A stretch of DNA of 64,000 nucleotides, from NCBI GenBank assembly GCA_051656645.1, contig JBOGCH010000040.1:1-64000 (forward strand), written 5' to 3'. Positions within the stretch are counted from its first letter, which is position 1, and every line of letters starts with the position of its first letter. Made by a program: the position numbers and the translations under genes. The notes beneath the pieces are model-generated. The model was not told where the DNA came from, did not search any database, and worked only from the letters and a program-made list of their open reading frames with translations. This document shows positions 34,443 to 43,428 of this stretch, in pieces. This stretch comes from JBOGCH01 sp051656645 (GTDB lineage Bacteria; Bacteroidota; Bacteroidia; Bacteroidales; Marinifilaceae).

Positions 34443-36815
34443 CTACTTTATAACTCCTATAAACTCACCAACAACTCGAAAATCATCACTATCATCTTCA
34501 TCGATAACTATCGCAGTATAATCTTTGTTTTTAGGTTCAAGAATAATCTCATCATGTTCCCATTCTCCAAACTCATTAATTCTCTTTTTGCTAGTATATA
34601 TTTTTATAGAGTACCCTCCTGAGTTATCTACATCATAAAAATTACGATGCTGTGTTAATACAATTTTTCCTTGTCTACTGCCCGCAGGATTCGCTCTAAA
34701 GACACATAGATCTCTATCATTAATTATAGGTTCCATTGAATGGCCTACAGCCTCTACGACATACATGTTTCTATTTAATCTGCCCATACCTTCTACTTTT
34801 ACCCAACCACGCTCCTCGACATCTTCCCCTTCTCCAAAGTAACCGCAGGCGGCTTTAATAGAATACACCGGGAGAAAATCAATATACTTAACATGTGAAT
34901 CTACCTCTGGCTCTATTCTGATACCCTCTTCAATAATCTCACTCACTTGCTCTTGAAGCGGTATTAATCGGTTTTGAAAATATTGTGCCAAAGCAGGATC
35001 ACAGAAGTATACATAACATCCCTTCATACCTCTTGTCATTAGTGTGCGGTATGTATTTTTGATAATCTCATCAATATGATGTAATGTCTGTTCAGTTTGC
35101 GTCTTTAATAAGGAACCAAATCCCTTTACCGATTGATCATTTCGTGAACGAGCCTTAATATCTGTAATTACTTTAGCATCTTCGTAACGTAAGTCATTCC
35201 CCACTATTACTCCTACATAATCCATTTCAAGTCCCTGACACGTATGTATACATCCAATCTCATTAACAGACTCAGGTCCTATAATCCATAGATTCTTATC
35301 AGAACTTAAATTCCATCTTTTCTGAAAAGAGAAACTTGGTATTATAATGTCATACGCATTCGAGTCCTTTTTGCTTTTCCAGTCCCAACAATACCCTGCT
35401 ACAACTCTGGATTTATTATTTTTTCTATTCTTTTCTAAAATGGCATCAAACAACTCATTGGGGTCATTAAAGATTCTAAAGTCATAGTCTTCCTGAGAAA
35501 GACGTATATTAGCAGTTTCTTGAATTTGTAATGTGTTATCTAGCCAATTAAGATATCCCTCTGAGCCGTTACATCGAAATTGAGAACTAAGTTTACAAAA
35601 GTGTACAACTGCTCCACATTCCTCTGCATATTTCTTTATAGCGTTCTTAGAGCCTATATCTTTAATATGTATCTTCTGTCTATCATCTACAAAAAAAACA
35701 GAAAACTTAGAAGCCCTAATAATTTCCTTAATCTGATTCTCGCCTAGGTTACCGTATAAACCACTCTTAAAATTTAACCGGTGTGCTTCGTCAACAATCA
35801 AAGCATCTAGAGTGTTCTCTTGCATATCTATAAAGCTTCCGCTACCAACAAAAAGATTATGTATAAATCCTTTCTTGTAGCTTTCGCTTAGTTTTGCGGT
35901 GTACACATCCCTAGGGGCGGCATTCTTCGACACATATTGTGCTGTACGTCCATTTTTTGTCAGTTCTACGAGTAAGTTTATTGCAACAACAGTTTTACCA
36001 GTACCCGGACCTCCCTCAATTATAAGAACATGTTTCTTACCTTCTCTCGATTTCCGTTCCAAATCTAAAGCTGTTTCATATACAATTTTCTGATCATCGA
36101 GAAGTAGAAATTCTTGCTTCCCTTTCAACATAGAACAAAGTGCATCACTTAATTGCTTAGAAGGTCTGAGTCTGCCATTATCAATTAACCAAACAATATC
36201 GTCCTTGTCCCCATACTTAATATGATTTTGTATGAAATTCTGCAATTTCTGCGTATCATATTTAAGAAATAGTGGAGCCTTTTCAATATATTCTTGATAG
36301 AAACTATGATCTATAATTGAATCAGACTTGTAATTATGTAAATAGGCACAAGGGGAAATTAAAATATTCTGAGCCTCGACAGTTTCATTGTAGTTATTCA
36401 ACATATAGGCGTATGACCAAGCTTGATAAGATGGATGCGCTGTTTCATGTTCACCATGCTGGAAGCGTGTGGTTATTATGCCCGGCTTATTTGTGAGAGT
36501 AGCCCTTTCCCATTGCTTCAGTTCTATTATAATTACATTCTTTTTCTTCTCCTCGTCTAAACCGGAAATAATAAAGTCTATACGTTTAGATGTTAATGGT
36601 ATTTGATATTCAATAGCGATTCCAGCATCATTAGGTATTGACGATATATCTATAACATTTGACATAAACATCATAGAATTTCTCCAAGAATTAATCTCAT
36701 TAGGCGAAGTATGTCTACCTAAATGTGCTACAAATGCGCGGTCAATACCATCAGCTATCCGATTACTTTTAACGTCATCAACAAATTCAATTTTTGAAGA
36801 TTGATATATAATCAT
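34443..36815 (-). CDS. PD-(D/E)XK-like nuclease / DUF2075 helicase / LexA-like S24 peptidase fusion
   Basis: A 790-residue protein with three modules. Residues about 60-105 resemble a PD-(D/E)XK nuclease core: EYQIPLTSKRIDFIISG (Asp80) then VIIIELKQWE (Glu98, Lys100). Residues about 260-620 form a Schlafen/DUF2075-type SF1 helicase: Walker A GGPGTGKT (268-275), Walker B LIVDEAHR (339-346) and late motifs CIHTCQGLEMDYVGVIVG and NTYRTLMTRGMKGCYVYF. Residues about 640-790 are a LexA/UmuD-type S24 domain with candidate cleavage site Ala-Cys657-Gly658 (KAACGYFGEGE), Ser693 in GHSMEPI and Lys738 in YSIKIYT. The start overlaps the end of the mazG-like gene by four bases, so they are translationally coupled. 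A defence or DNA-damage role is inferred. Confidence 0.85.
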   Translation of the reverse strand: MIIYQSSKIEFVDDVKSNRIADGIDRAFVAHLGRHTSPNEINSWRNSMMFMSNVIDISSIPNDAGIAIEYQIPLTSKRIDFIISGLDEEKKKNVIIIELKQWERATLTNKPGIITTRFQHGEHETAHPSYQAWSYAYMLNNYNETVEAQNILISPCAYLHNYKSDSIIDHSFYQEYIEKAPLFLKYDTQKLQNFIQNHIKYGDKDDIVWLIDNGRLRPSKQLSDALCSMLKGKQEFLLLDDQKIVYETALDLERKSREGKKHVLIIEGGPGTGKTVVAINLLVELTKNGRTAQYVSKNAAPRDVYTAKLSESYKKGFIHNLFVGSGSFIDMQENTLDALIVDEAHRLNFKSGLYGNLGENQIKEIIRASKFSVFFVDDRQKIHIKDIGSKNAIKKYAEECGAVVHFCKLSSQFRCNGSEGYLNWLDNTLQIQETANIRLSQEDYDFRIFNDPNELFDAILEKNRKNNKSRVVAGYCWDWKSKKDSNAYDIIIPSFSFQKRWNLSSDKNLWIIGPESVNEIGCIHTCQGLEMDYVGVIVGNDLRYEDAKVITDIKARSRNDQSVKGFGSLLKTQTEQTLHHIDEIIKNTYRTLMTRGMKGCYVYFCDPALAQYFQNRLIPLQEQVSEIIEEGIRIEPEVDSHVKYIDFLPVYSIKAACGYFGEGEDVEERGWVKVEGMGRLNRNMYVVEAVGHSMEPIINDRDLCVFRANPAGSRQGKIVLTQHRNFYDVDNSGGYSIKIYTSKKRINEFGEWEHDEIILEPKNKDYTAIVIDEDDSDDFRVVGEFIGVIK

Positions 36816-37138
36816 AATTCATTATATTTTTTTGCCGTACCTTTTGCTTTAACTATTGGATATTTTTCTGCGTTCTTTTCCAACTTGGTCAATATTATGT
36901 CTTTAATATCCAAATTATATTTATGTGCTATGAGAAACGCATAATTCAATATATCTGCTAATTCTTCCTTTACCTTTTCGCGTTCTACATCTTCTGCATT
37001 CTTCCATAAAAATGCTTCATTTAGTTCTGCTGCTTCTATAGAAAGCGCCAAAGCAAGATCTTTGCCGTTATGGAATTGATCCCAATCTCTATCAGTGGTA
37101 AACTGAATTATATGTTGCATAATGTCATCTAAATCCAT
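36812..37138 (-). CDS. MazG-like nucleotide pyrophosphohydrolase
   Basis: A 108-residue all-alpha NTP pyrophosphatase of the MazG/dCTPP (RS21-C6) type. Metal ligands are in ALSIEAAELNEAFLW (ExxE) and KEELADILNYAFLIA (ExxD). Such enzymes hydrolyse (d)NTPs to monophosphates and PPi and can deplete or sanitise nucleotide pools. It is first in a two-gene operon whose second gene, the nuclease-helicase-S24 fusion, overlaps its stop by four bases. That tight coupling implies a joint function. Confidence 0.88.
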   Translation of the reverse strand: MDLDDIMQHIIQFTTDRDWDQFHNGKDLALALSIEAAELNEAFLWKNAEDVEREKVKEELADILNYAFLIAHKYNLDIKDIILTKLEKNAEKYPIVKAKGTAKKYNEL

Positions 37139-37244
37139 CTTATTTTATTCAGTTATTTCTTATTTAGTTTAAACTTAGTAGCTTATTTGCCTTGTATAGA
37201 TAGCCTATTACTATTTTAACCAAATAATTGTATTATAGTATATA

Positions 37245-37252
37245 CAAATGTA
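37245..37252 (-). promoter_or_regulatory. -7 element for the mazG/helicase operon
   Basis: Minus-strand TACATTTG, a TAnnTTTG match, about 107 bases before the mazG-like start and between it and the long palindrome. Confidence 0.5.
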
Positions 37253-37375
37253 GCTAATATATCAATCTCTTCCAAAATAAAAACTTTTCGCGCAATAAGT
37301 TGAATTGTTCGAACAAAGTTATGCTCTCTCTGAGATAGACACTTATCCTCCTTTGCCCCTCCCCCTGCTTGCGCT

Positions 37376-37521
37376 CTGGTCTCTCTCCGGTTGCTCTCTA
37401 TCAAGTCCGTATTAAGTTCGCATCAAGTTCGTGTTATATTCGAGTCTATAGACTCGAATATAACACGAACTTGATGCGGAGTTGATGCCTATTTGACAGG
37501 GGGAGACCGGAGAGCGACCAG
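37376..37521. repeat. Long palindromic element, copy 1
   Basis: Positions 37419-37478 form a perfect 60-bp palindrome with no spacer, centred on CTATAG. Imperfect pairing continues outwards to about 37376 and 37521. The arms contain 11-base direct repeats of the type AAGTTCGTGTT, AAGTTCGCATC and AAGTCCGTATT. The central 50 bases recur almost unchanged at 63.48 kb with similar flanks (CTCTGGT...GCTCTC / GAGAGCGACCAG). No reading frame is associated. Confidence 0.9.
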
Positions 37522-37892
37522 GGAGCAGACAGAGGGTGATCAATGCGGAAGGTAAAAGGGGATATTGGGATATGGAGGGCCGGCCACGGGGAATGGGTGG
37601 CAAGGATGAGTGGCACAGGCGGATAGGTGGGTTGGGGCGTTACGCAAAATCGTGCTAAAATGGAGAAAAACGTAACAAAAACGAGGATTGATAGAGGTGA
37701 AAAACGCTTGATTTTAGCGGGTTGAAGCGATTTTTAGACCTAAAAAAGTGTTACGCGTATTTAACCTATACGCGTAACGGGTAAGAAAACTTTTTACGAG
37801 GGGTTTTGAAAATAGTTGGGTGAAAATGTAACCTTTTTTCACACTTTAAGTAAAAATAACTAAACAATTTCTTCTTAATTACATAGAAACGT
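37522..37892. other. G+C-rich non-coding stretch before the DUF6266 pair
   Basis: No gene is supported. The left part (37530-37640) is unusually G-rich for this genome. A perfect 11-bp inverted repeat, GTTACGCGTAT (37750-37760) with ATACGCGTAAC (37768-37778), separated by seven bases, could be a hairpin or operator. A G-rich variant GCGTTACG also occurs near 37637. Confidence 0.55.
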
Positions 37893-38525
37893 ATGAGTAA
37901 AAGTAGTTCTACCCTTTCCACAATGAGCGGCAAGGCCGGTGAGTGGATTTTTTATACCGTGAATGGGCAGCAACGGATGCGTAGGGCTCCCCAGCGAGTG
38001 AAGCAACCCAATTCGCCGCGTCAGCTTGTGCAGCGGGCACGGATGCGTTATGTTGCGGATTTGGCGCAGGCTTTTATGCCGGTGCTACGCAGTGGTTACA
38101 GCCGAGGCGGTGCCAATTGCTTTTTTTACAATGCGTTTATCCGAGATAATATCGGGCGTGTGGAGGTGGATGAGCAGAGCATGGCGTGCACGCTTGGCGC
38201 GGGGGCGTTGATGTGTGCGCGTGGGGAGATGACGGTGTGGCCGTTGCAAGGGCAGTATGTTGCGGACAAGCGAGCGGTGGAGTTGCATTTACCGCCGGGA
38301 CAAAGCGCCGGTGGTAGGGAGGATTGCGTAGTGGTGTTTCACGATCCGCAGATGCCACGTGTGGCGGTGGAGCGTTTTACATGGCCACAGAATACAGAGC
38401 GGGTAACGGTGGCGTTTCCGCACGATTTTGAGCCGCAGCACACGAGCATGTATTCGTTCAGAGCGTTGAAGGACGACAGTAATTGTAGTAATTCGGTCTA
38501 TGTGCCGTTACAGATTAATCCTTAA
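37893..38525 (+). CDS. DUF6266-like protein 1
   Basis: A 210-residue protein with the family-type start SSSTLSTMSGKAGEWIFYTV followed by QQRMRRAPQRVKQPNSPRQL, a stretch of Arg/Gln-rich helix, then beta-rich sequence. It resembles DUF6266, a Bacteroidetes family of unknown function often present as tandem paralogues. There is no signal peptide. Base composition is clearly richer in G+C than the neighbouring genes and codons differ (CGG, GCG, GTG common), suggesting transfer. The partner gene follows after 17 bases. Confidence 0.65.
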   Translation: MSKSSSTLSTMSGKAGEWIFYTVNGQQRMRRAPQRVKQPNSPRQLVQRARMRYVADLAQAFMPVLRSGYSRGGANCFFYNAFIRDNIGRVEVDEQSMACTLGAGALMCARGEMTVWPLQGQYVADKRAVELHLPPGQSAGGREDCVVVFHDPQMPRVAVERFTWPQNTERVTVAFPHDFEPQHTSMYSFRALKDDSNCSNSVYVPLQINP

Positions 38526-38542
38526 TTTAATTCATTTGGTTT

Positions 38543-39169
38543 ATGGCTTTACTCTCCACTCCTCTGGGATCGATTAAGAATCGGTTGGGGAATATGGTAA
38601 TTTATAAAAACGGAGACAGCATGGTGGTACGTGCCATGCCTTTGCGGATACGTAATCCGCGTTCGGAGCGTCAGCAGGAACAGCGCACTCGTTTCAAGAC
38701 AGCGGCGACATTGGGTGGCCGTTTACTACCGGTGATTAAGCACAGTTTTGGAGCTACGACATCGACAGCAGTATCGGCATTTACGGGAGCGAACATGGAG
38801 GCTATCCGTGTGAACGAGGAGGGCAATGTGACTATTGATTATGCACGCCTGTTGGTGAGCAGAGGTAGTCTACGTGTGCTACACCCCGAGGTGGTGTGGG
38901 ATGAGACCGAGCATTGTTATGTTTTTAATCAGTTGCCTCCCTCCTATACACTTTACGGCACGGATGGAGATGTACGCCTCTATGCACTGTTATTGGATAA
39001 TGAAAGATTGGGTTATAGGACGGTTGCACTGCACACTGTGAGTTGTGGAGGTGTTACGCGAGTTCCATTGCCGGAGGGATACAGCAGGGAACAGATTGAG
39101 ATTTATACCTATGGTTATGACGAAGGGAATGGAAAAAGTTCGGATTCACGGTATAGGGAGGTGGTTTGA
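38543..39169 (+). CDS. DUF6266-like protein 2
   Basis: A 208-residue paralogue of the previous product, with MALLSTPLGSIKNRLGNMVI then YKNGDSMVVRAMPLRIRNPR near the N-terminus matching the SGK.G..v.y...G...vR..P...k.P pattern, then RQQEQRTRFKTAA. The C-terminal half is predicted beta-rich. It shares the raised G+C of its neighbour. No function is known. The two appear to form an operon located between the long palindrome and the beta-galactosidase terminator. Confidence 0.65.
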   Translation: MALLSTPLGSIKNRLGNMVIYKNGDSMVVRAMPLRIRNPRSERQQEQRTRFKTAATLGGRLLPVIKHSFGATTSTAVSAFTGANMEAIRVNEEGNVTIDYARLLVSRGSLRVLHPEVVWDETEHCYVFNQLPPSYTLYGTDGDVRLYALLLDNERLGYRTVALHTVSCGGVTRVPLPEGYSREQIEIYTYGYDEGNGKSSDSRYREVV

Positions 39170-39339
39170 CGTTTTGTCTTTAGGGAGTTTACTCCCTTCT
39201 GCCCTGTCGGACTTTCCTCTTGCCAAGGGGAGAAAATCCATTTAGGTTGGTTAGCGCACGTTGAGGAAAATAGATGAATAGCAATCGGTATTCAATTCAC
39301 ATAAAATTATAAGTGCGTCCATTCAATGCGCACGCTCTA

Positions 39340-39380
39340 AAAAAGAACACCGGCCGCTCCCCAAGGGAACGGCCGGTGTC
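39340..39380 (-). terminator. Terminator of the beta-galactosidase gene
   Basis: A G+C-rich stem, ACACCGGCCG paired to CGGCCGGTGT with a TCC/GGA extension. On the minus strand it is followed by TCTTTTTT. Confidence 0.9.
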
Positions 39381-39402
39381 TGTATTCTCATGTCCGTGTA
39401 AA

Positions 39403-42400
39403 TTACTCGGCTATGATGGTTATTTCTGCTCCAGAAGCGTAGTCTTGTCCGTTTTGCTCGCTAAGTGCGGTGAAACGTACGTAACGTCCTTTTACAGGAG
39501 TTTTGAAGTGTACCACTTTTTCTTTTGTGTTGTTAGCAAACTGTGCTTTGATTACCGGTTTGCCCCACTCTTTACCATCCATACTTACGTGGATTGAGTA
39601 GTCCTTAACGTTACCGTTTCCACCGTTTTGGCGTGGAAGGTAGCTGAATCCTTTGATGGTACGTACATCGCCTGCGTCTAGATCAACCCAGTGAGGGTGT
39701 TTAGCTACAGTTACCGAGTACATGGTGTGCCATATTGTGTTAGGATCGTTGTCGGTTAAGTTTTTAGCGTCGCCATCGCCAGCCTCTTGGCTACTTGCAT
39801 AGATTACTTCTGTTTGGATTGTTTCAATCTTTTCGAAGTTCATCTCTGTTTTAAGTTCCGGGCTGTCTTTGAACCATGCAGTTACTTTTCCACCATCACG
39901 TAGAGGAATTGATTGCGTATATTTTTGCGCTTTTCCTTTACCAACAGTGTACATGATTTCAGCACCTTGTCTGGCAGAAGTTAGTTCAACAACACCTGCA
40001 CGAGAACGAGTAATTGCCAATGGCATTGCACCCGCTGCTGCTACGTTAGCCGTTTCGGCAAGGTTTGCCGATGCAGGACGAATGATGAAGCCCATGTTAT
40101 GATTTTCAGCAAGTACACGGTCCTCAACAAGCGGTCCGCCTTGTCCACAACTGTTACCTCCTAGACCGGTTACACCTGCATCTAAGTGTAGGTAGGTAGC
40201 GCCGGCTTTTGGCAATTTGTGCGGATGACTAGCAAGGATTAAGTCCATTGCAGAGTATGGAAGTGCCGATACAGCCATTGGGCTAGTACCTGCAAATACT
40301 ACACCTGTACCCGCGTTGTTTGTTAATGCTGCCCAACGCGTGTCTTCGTGGTTAGCCATTTGTTGCGGTTTAGGGAAGTTTACAAACTCATCTTTTACTT
40401 CGGTTGTGAACTGCTCGATGAACTGTCCGCTCTTACGGTCGTTGTAGTTGTCTACCGGTCCGCGTCCGTAGTATGTGAAGTTGTTGTAAGCTTGTGGCAC
40501 TTGCATTAAGTATCCTAGACGTGGTAATACTACGCTTGGACGGTTTGAAGTGATGCTTGATTGTAATTCGATTGATCCGTCAGGGTAAACAGTCCAGATT
40601 TGGTTTGTAGTGAATTTAAAATCGTTTGGTCCGAATGGACGATCTGTTAATTCTACTACACGGTTTTTACCTGATGATGTTCCGCCTTCAATTTTACCTG
40701 CGTTTGGCGCTTGTGACTCAACTGTGAAAGCAAGTACAATAGTACCGTCTTTTTTAGTGATTACATTGCTGTTTAACGCTTTATGACGAAGGTTGTGTAA
40801 TCCATGGTCAAACCAAGGAGAGTAGCACCAGTTGTCGTTGTTTGTAAAGGCGCGGATAGCACTTAATTCAGGTCCTTTGCCTTCAACAAATACGGGTTGT
40901 CCGTTGTATACAAGGTTGTTTAATGTTCCTTGAGTCATATCAAAAGTGGCAACGAAGTTATCACCTTTGATTGTACGCATTTCTGCGTTTTCTTTTACAG
41001 GAGAGATGGTTATTTTACCACCTTTAGCTACTTGGCTGATTGCCGGTTTAGCGTTTACTGCTTGCAGTAGGAATTGCTCCTCGGCAGCAGGATAGCTTTG
41101 TTTAGCCCATGGTTCGTTGTTTGCAAGAACGAATTGTACTTTTACAAAGTATTCTGCATCCGGACGTAACGTTGTGCCTGCATATGGAAGTTCGATAACT
41201 GCTTTTTTACGCGCTGCCAATGCCGGTGTGTTTACATATCCGTTTTTGATTTCTTTACCGTTTTCATATAGAGCCCATAGGATTTTATAGTCGCTAAGGT
41301 CTTTGAAGTAGTATTTGTTGAATACTTCGAATTTTCCTTTTGCAACGTCTACAGCGTCTACACCGATGTGTTGGTATACTTTTTTCACTTCAAAGTATTG
41401 TGGTTTTGGCTCTAGGTCGCCAAATACGATACCGTTCATTACAAACTGACCATCGTTTGGAGTGTCGCCAAAGTCACCACCGTAAGCTTGGAAACGCTCT
41501 CCGGTTTCTTTGTCATAGTAATACATAGATTGGTCAACCCAGTCCCAAATTGCTCCACCACAGAAGAAGTTTGTTGACTCGATAGCATCCCAGTAGTCTT
41601 TTAAGTTACCACATGCGTTACCCATTGAGTGCGCATATTCCGAAACGTGGAAAGGATATTTGATGTTGTAAGTTCCTTTTACGGCTCCACGCATCCATCC
41701 GATAGATGGGTATTGGTTTGATCCCATGTCTACGATGTCGTTGTTACGCTCATATTGTACCGGACGTGTAGTGTCTAGTTTTTTCAATGAATCGTAAGCA
41801 GCTACGAAGTTTTGTCCCGGACCTGCCTCGTTTCCTAATGACCAGATAACTACCGATGGGTTGTTGATGGTGCTGTGCGCCATTTCCATTACACGTGCAA
41901 CGTGCGCTTTACGCCACTCTACAGGGTGAGATAAAGATGCTGCTCCGTAGTAGTATTGGTGAGATTCAATATTCGCTTCGTCCTCTAAGTAGATACCGTA
42001 CTTGTCGCATAGGAAATACCAATACGGATCGTCCGGATAGTGAGAGTTACGAACGTGGTTGATGTTACCGCGTTTCATTAACATGATCTCCTCTTCCATC
42101 GTTTCACGAGAGATTACGTGTCCCGTAGCAGGATTTGACTCATGACGGTTTACACCTTTTAATTTAACAGGCATACCATTAATGTAGTAATAACGTCCTG
42201 CTAAACCAAATTCATCCTCAGATGCCGGTGTTTGTTTAATTTCTACTTCGCGGAAACCAACGATAGTTGATACCGTTTCGATAGTTTTTCCTTTTTTATC
42301 TTTTAACTCAGCTACCAATGTGTAACGGTATGGCTTCTCTGCCGACCATAATTTAGGCGCTTTTACGTTAAGATCAATTTTGTTTGCCTCAACAATCTCA

Positions 42401-43428
42401 CCTTTTTCAACAGTAGCTACAGGTGTAGTTACCGATGCTACAGGTTGTGCAGAAGTCTCGTCCGAGTACAATTTGTTTTCAAACAATGTGTAAACTACGT
42501 TGTATCCTTTTGCAGCTTTTTTGTCAAGGTTACGGATATCCGCATCGATATGAAGGGTTCCGTCTGTGTAGTTGCTACACAAATCGGGCTTAACAATAAA
42601 GTCGTTGATGTGTACTTTAGGCGTTGATGTTAACGACACGGTACGGAAAATTCCCGGTAGGCGGAACATATCCTGCGCTTCAAGGAACGATGCGTCCGAA
42701 CTACGATATACCTCGGCAGCAATTACGTTTTTCCCTTTACGTAAGTATTTGGTAATATTGAAACGTGCAGCGTTACGTGAGTTTTTAGAGAAACCTACGT
42801 ACTGTCCGTTAATCCATAAATAGAAGAATGAGTCAACTCCATCAAAGTTGATAAATACTTCGCGTCCGTCCCAATCTTGTGGTACCTCGAACTCGCGGCG
42901 GTAAGAACCTACCTCGTTACGATGTTTGTAAGTGGTCCAATGTTTTTGAGGCTCGCGCATAACGCCACCTTTCCAGTCATCTACTGCCACTTTATGTTGG
43001 AAGATTACCGGCTGATTAACGTAGATAGGTACCCCATATTTTAAGGAACCATCTTTTTGAATTCCGTAGATGTTCCAGTTTGACGGAACAGGGATCATAT
43101 CCCAGTCGGAATCGTTATAGTCTGTTTTATAAAAGTCCATTGGACGCTCATCAGGGTTTGGTACCCAGTTAAAACGCCAGTCGCCATTTAATGACATCCA
43201 GTATTTGCTGTTTTCCGGCAATACTTTACGCGCTGCTTCTACACTCTCAAAAGTGTGAAACCATGCACGCGGTTGTTCTTTGTTTAACGACAGATCCTCT
43301 GGTGATTCCCACTCCTTCCCGCTTGGAGCGTGATAAGCACCGTAACGGAACCCTTCAAGTGGCGGACGAGCAGCAAATCCTTGCATCGCCATACTACACA
43401 ATAGTAATCCTAAGGTGATTTTTCGCAT
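39403..43428 (-). CDS. GH2 beta-galactosidase with C-terminal F5/8C-type domain
   Basis: A 1341-residue exported glycoside hydrolase family 2 enzyme. A signal peptide (MRKITLGLLLCSMAMQGFAA) is followed by the LacZ-like sugar-binding, immunoglobulin-like and TIM-barrel domains. The acid/base is Glu534 (VIWSLGNEAGPG) and the nucleophile Glu597 (FHVSEYAHSMGN). A beta-galactosidase small-chain domain covers about 840-1110. Beyond it are a chitobiase-C-like segment (SAR..AEIMYTVG, about 1130-1190) and a discoidin/F5/8C-type domain (about 1200-1341), extras that should bind glycans. It probably acts on galactosides in the periplasm or at the cell surface. No SusCD pair is adjacent. Confidence 0.93.
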   Translation of the reverse strand: MRKITLGLLLCSMAMQGFAARPPLEGFRYGAYHAPSGKEWESPEDLSLNKEQPRAWFHTFESVEAARKVLPENSKYWMSLNGDWRFNWVPNPDERPMDFYKTDYNDSDWDMIPVPSNWNIYGIQKDGSLKYGVPIYVNQPVIFQHKVAVDDWKGGVMREPQKHWTTYKHRNEVGSYRREFEVPQDWDGREVFINFDGVDSFFYLWINGQYVGFSKNSRNAARFNITKYLRKGKNVIAAEVYRSSDASFLEAQDMFRLPGIFRTVSLTSTPKVHINDFIVKPDLCSNYTDGTLHIDADIRNLDKKAAKGYNVVYTLFENKLYSDETSAQPVASVTTPVATVEKGEIVEANKIDLNVKAPKLWSAEKPYRYTLVAELKDKKGKTIETVSTIVGFREVEIKQTPASEDEFGLAGRYYYINGMPVKLKGVNRHESNPATGHVISRETMEEEIMLMKRGNINHVRNSHYPDDPYWYFLCDKYGIYLEDEANIESHQYYYGAASLSHPVEWRKAHVARVMEMAHSTINNPSVVIWSLGNEAGPGQNFVAAYDSLKKLDTTRPVQYERNNDIVDMGSNQYPSIGWMRGAVKGTYNIKYPFHVSEYAHSMGNACGNLKDYWDAIESTNFFCGGAIWDWVDQSMYYYDKETGERFQAYGGDFGDTPNDGQFVMNGIVFGDLEPKPQYFEVKKVYQHIGVDAVDVAKGKFEVFNKYYFKDLSDYKILWALYENGKEIKNGYVNTPALAARKKAVIELPYAGTTLRPDAEYFVKVQFVLANNEPWAKQSYPAAEEQFLLQAVNAKPAISQVAKGGKITISPVKENAEMRTIKGDNFVATFDMTQGTLNNLVYNGQPVFVEGKGPELSAIRAFTNNDNWCYSPWFDHGLHNLRHKALNSNVITKKDGTIVLAFTVESQAPNAGKIEGGTSSGKNRVVELTDRPFGPNDFKFTTNQIWTVYPDGSIELQSSITSNRPSVVLPRLGYLMQVPQAYNNFTYYGRGPVDNYNDRKSGQFIEQFTTEVKDEFVNFPKPQQMANHEDTRWAALTNNAGTGVVFAGTSPMAVSALPYSAMDLILASHPHKLPKAGATYLHLDAGVTGLGGNSCGQGGPLVEDRVLAENHNMGFIIRPASANLAETANVAAAGAMPLAITRSRAGVVELTSARQGAEIMYTVGKGKAQKYTQSIPLRDGGKVTAWFKDSPELKTEMNFEKIETIQTEVIYASSQEAGDGDAKNLTDNDPNTIWHTMYSVTVAKHPHWVDLDAGDVRTIKGFSYLPRQNGGNGNVKDYSIHVSMDGKEWGKPVIKAQFANNTKEKVVHFKTPVKGRYVRFTALSEQNGQDYASGAEITIIAE

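Noticed and set aside
37412..37603. Open frame across the long palindrome
   Set aside because: It is forced by the inverted-repeat sequence; both strands are open and no coding features are seen.
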